The position numbers and the translations under genes were made by a program. 6,364 nucleotides of DNA from a bacterium (GTDB lineage: Bacteria; Chloroflexota; Dormibacteria; UBA8260; Bog-877), in the NCBI GenBank assembly GCA_021791455.1, contig JAJYWM010000448.1, forward strand, positions 370 to 6,733, given 5' to 3'. The notes below the pieces were generated by a model. That model worked only from the letters and a program-made list of their open reading frames with translations, was not told the origin of the DNA and ran no database searches. Shown in pieces: positions 4,908 through 6,364 of the stretch. Within the stretch, counting starts at the first letter, position 1; each line of letters opens with the position of its first letter.

Positions 4908-5929
4908 TGCTTGGCGGGCTCAGCAGGCGGCTGGTCCGACTGCCCCAGCCACGGCTTGTGCCCCCAAGGACCGGGGTGCCCGCTCTGCTGTGAGCAGGGC
5001 GCTTGTCCCCTGTCATCGGGGTCACCCGCCTGAGGCACCCCGAAGGGCGGGCCCGGGCAGCAGTTCGGCCCCCTCGGCTGGACCCCGGCCGCGCGATGCT
5101 GCCAGCACGCCGGCGGATGGCAGTGGCGGTGGGGGGGCGGAGAAGGTGAGGGCGGCGGAGTGGGAGGCGGTGTCGGAGGTGGCGGACTTGGGGACTTGGT
5201 CGGAACCGGGGTCGGCTTGGGAGCGGGAGGCTTGGGGCTGGGCGTCACCACAACTGTCGGGGATGCCGTCTTCCTCGAGACGGGCTCGGTTGTGGACGGG
5301 ACCACGGGTGACGTCGCCACAGCCCTAGGGAGTGTGCTGACCTTGGGCGCTGGCGATGACACCCGAGCCGCCGACGGCGAGGGGAGGAGCAGCTGGGCAG
5401 TGGGGGGCGGAGGCAGCTGGGCGGGATATGAACGTGGAGCCACGTTGGCCAAGCCGGTGGGGAAGGTGGCGGTCAGCGTGATGGCGGCGAGGCCGGTCGC
5501 TAACGCGGTCGAGGCGGCCCCGCCCACCAGCCAGGGCAGTGTGCCGAACTTCGGGAGGTGGCCGAGCAGCGGAATGCCCAGCAGCCCCCAGCGCCACTGG
5601 CGGCTACTGGTGGCCGCCGGAGCCTCCACCAGCGGTGGGGCCATCATGCCGGTGAAAAGCCCCACGGTCTGGGTGACCCGCACCTCCAGCCACTGCTGCA
5701 GCGAGGTGGCGGACGGGAAGTCGGCCGCCACCCGCATGCCCAAGTCGATCAGCACCTGCTGGGCCACGAGGGCGGCCATGGTCGCGTCACCCACGCGCGA
5801 GACGGCCACCGACTCCAGCCACGGACGCAGGATGGTCTCGGTCACCCCGGGGTCGGACAGTGTCAGCCCTTGGTCGATGGCCTCGTGGGCGGCTGCGACA
5901 GCGGGACTCAGATCCTGGCCGTCAATCAC
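4904..5929 (-). CDS. Single-pass membrane protein with proline-rich extracytoplasmic segment, unknown function
   Basis: The 341-residue product has three parts. Residues 1-112 are soluble and helix-rich (LSPAVAAAHEAIDQGL, ATMAALVAQQVLIDLG). About 131-153 is a hydrophobic membrane span (LPWLVGGAASTALATGLAAI). From about 170 to 267 there is a Pro/Ser/Thr/Lys stretch with runs such as PSPPPPTPPPTPPPSPSPPP, followed by a Cys/His/Pro-rich tail (HRHCHPPACWQH, NCCPGPP, HPGPWGHKPW). Positive residues before the span suggest an inside N-terminus and an outside proline-rich arm, the topology of anti-sigma-like or envelope-sensing proteins, but no family motif is recognised. GTG 5929 is the first standard start after an in-frame stop; GGAGGGG lies 17 bases upstream, farther than usual, so a CTG start one codon earlier is possible. 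The stop overlaps the recombinase ATG (ATGA). The unusual tail could reflect drift, but the frame fits the overlap with the next gene. Confidence 0.7.
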   Translation of the reverse strand: MIDGQDLSPAVAAAHEAIDQGLTLSDPGVTETILRPWLESVAVSRVGDATMAALVAQQVLIDLGMRVAADFPSATSLQQWLEVRVTQTVGLFTGMMAPPLVEAPAATSSRQWRWGLLGIPLLGHLPKFGTLPWLVGGAASTALATGLAAITLTATFPTGLANVAPRSYPAQLPPPPTAQLLLPSPSAARVSSPAPKVSTLPRAVATSPVVPSTTEPVSRKTASPTVVVTPSPKPPAPKPTPVPTKSPSPPPPTPPPTPPPSPSPPPHRHCHPPACWQHRAAGVQPRGPNCCPGPPFGVPQAGDPDDRGQAPCSQQSGHPGPWGHKPWLGQSDQPPAEPAKH

Positions 5930-5977
5930 CAGCTGCCACTCGTATGCCCCTCCACTCCTGGGATGCTAACCGTAGGT

Positions 5978-5990
5978 CCGGCGAAGCCGG
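5978..5990. repeat. Small hairpin CCGGC-N3-GCCGG in the serC/membrane-protein gap
   Basis: Perfect 5-base arms with a 3-base loop lie within the 83-base gap after serC. There is no T-run on the minus-strand side, so it is at best a weak terminator or mRNA-end structure. The rest of the gap holds a GGAGGGG purine run upstream of the next gene and no recognisable promoter. Confidence 0.4.
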
Positions 5991-6012
5991 TGCGACTTGA
6001 GTAACAATTCCG

Positions 6013-6364
6013 TCAGCTCACCCGCTTTGGCATCGTTTCCACGACCCAGTCGATGGCGGCGGTCAATCTCCCCACGTCGGCCGGGTCGACGGCCGGGAAC
6101 AGCCCCAGTCGCAGCTGGTTTCGACCGAGTTTGCGGTACGACTCGGTGTCCACGATCCCATTCTGGCGCAGAATCGCCGACACCTCCTGGGCCGAGATGG
6201 CCCGGTCGAGATCTATAGTCGCCACCACCGGACTGCGGTCCAGAGGGCGCTCCACGAACGGCCTCGCATAAGGACTCCGCTCGGCCCACCGGTAGACCAG
6301 CGAAGATGACTGGCGGCAGCGCTCAGCGGCCCAATCGAGACCGCCGCGCTCCAGAATCCAGTCG
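6013..6364 (-). CDS. serC: Phosphoserine aminotransferase, C-terminal part (5' end beyond window)
   Basis: SerC converts 3-phosphohydroxypyruvate and glutamate to phosphoserine and 2-oxoglutarate in serine synthesis, using pyridoxal phosphate. About 116 C-terminal residues are present, open to the right edge: DWILERGGLDWAAERCRQSS, then RWAERSPYARPFVE, DRSPVVATIDLD, GIVDTESYRKLGRNQLRLG and FPAVDPADV, ending in TMPKRVS and a TGA. GIVDTE-YRKLGRNQLR-G-FPA is the C-terminal signature of the mycobacterial/archaeal-type SerC rather than the E. coli type. The PLP Lys lies in the missing N-terminal part. The gene runs in the same direction as the following membrane-protein gene but is separated by 83 bases, so co-transcription is possible but not shown. 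Confidence 0.9.
   Translation of the reverse strand, partial: DWILERGGLDWAAERCRQSSSLVYRWAERSPYARPFVERPLDRSPVVATIDLDRAISAQEVSAILRQNGIVDTESYRKLGRNQLRLGLFPAVDPADVGRLTAAIDWVVETMPKRVS

Noticed and set aside
4904..5929. Membrane protein as a defined anti-sigma factor
   Set aside because: Topology fits loosely, but there is no zinc-binding anti-sigma motif in the N-terminal part and no sigma-factor gene nearby.
5160..5969. 269-codon plus-strand frame rich in glycine and valine
   Set aside because: It is the antisense of the proline-rich membrane-protein gene, with Gly codons opposite Pro codons; no ribosome site or family features.
1..6364. CRISPR array, riboswitch, replication origin or a new defence system
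   Set aside because: No regularly spaced repeats, no conserved riboswitch core upstream of pyrF or serC, no DnaA-box cluster, and no defence genes beyond the broken toxin-antitoxin remnant.

Overview
This is a high-GC bacterial chromosome segment. It joins a decayed mobile-element scar (about 1-1990) to an intact housekeeping and cell-envelope region (about 2000-6364). The long type 2 PyrF, the SerC tail (closest in remembered sequence to mycobacterial-type SerC), a lipobox lipoprotein and heavy G/C use at third codon positions suggest Actinomycetota or a high-GC Chloroflexota/Dormibacterota-like lineage. No marker here settles the phylum. The tRNA gene encodes its own CCA end.

Region 1 (1-about 1990, scar). 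From left to right it holds: a possible end of an unidentified insertion sequence (1-about 48); the N-terminal part of an IS1634-family transposase on the minus strand with a good promoter; the remains of a VapB-like antitoxin and a VapC/PIN toxin on the plus strand; and a minus-strand tyrosine recombinase remnant. The toxin remnant lacks a usable start codon and its C-terminal half. The recombinase remnant lacks a canonical start, has an in-frame amber codon and has lost its catalytic C-terminus. It lies just downstream of the 3' end of tRNA-Pro(GGG) in the same orientation, the usual layout of an element integrated at a tRNA gene. A cluster of short inverted repeats fills the gap between tRNA and recombinase.

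Region 2 (2000-3967). tRNA-Pro(GGG) is divergent from a three-gene plus-strand cluster: a 64-residue double-CxxC zinc-ribbon protein, pyrF (pyrimidine synthesis) overlapping it by a GTGA junction, and an SH3b-domain lipoprotein 5 bases after pyrF. The spacing implies co-transcription and probable translational coupling.

Region 3 (3930-6364, all minus strand). The partial serC (serine synthesis) at the right edge is followed, after an 83-base gap with a small hairpin, by a two-gene unit: a single-pass membrane protein with a long proline-rich segment, coupled by an ATGA overlap to a complete XerC/D-type tyrosine recombinase with all catalytic residues. The recombinase end overlaps the convergent lipoprotein gene by 38 bases. 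The window thus holds one dead and one apparently intact tyrosine recombinase, of clearly different sequence.

No wholly new defence or mobile system is evident. The most unusual items are the layered decay at tRNA-Pro and the coupled membrane-protein/recombinase pair.
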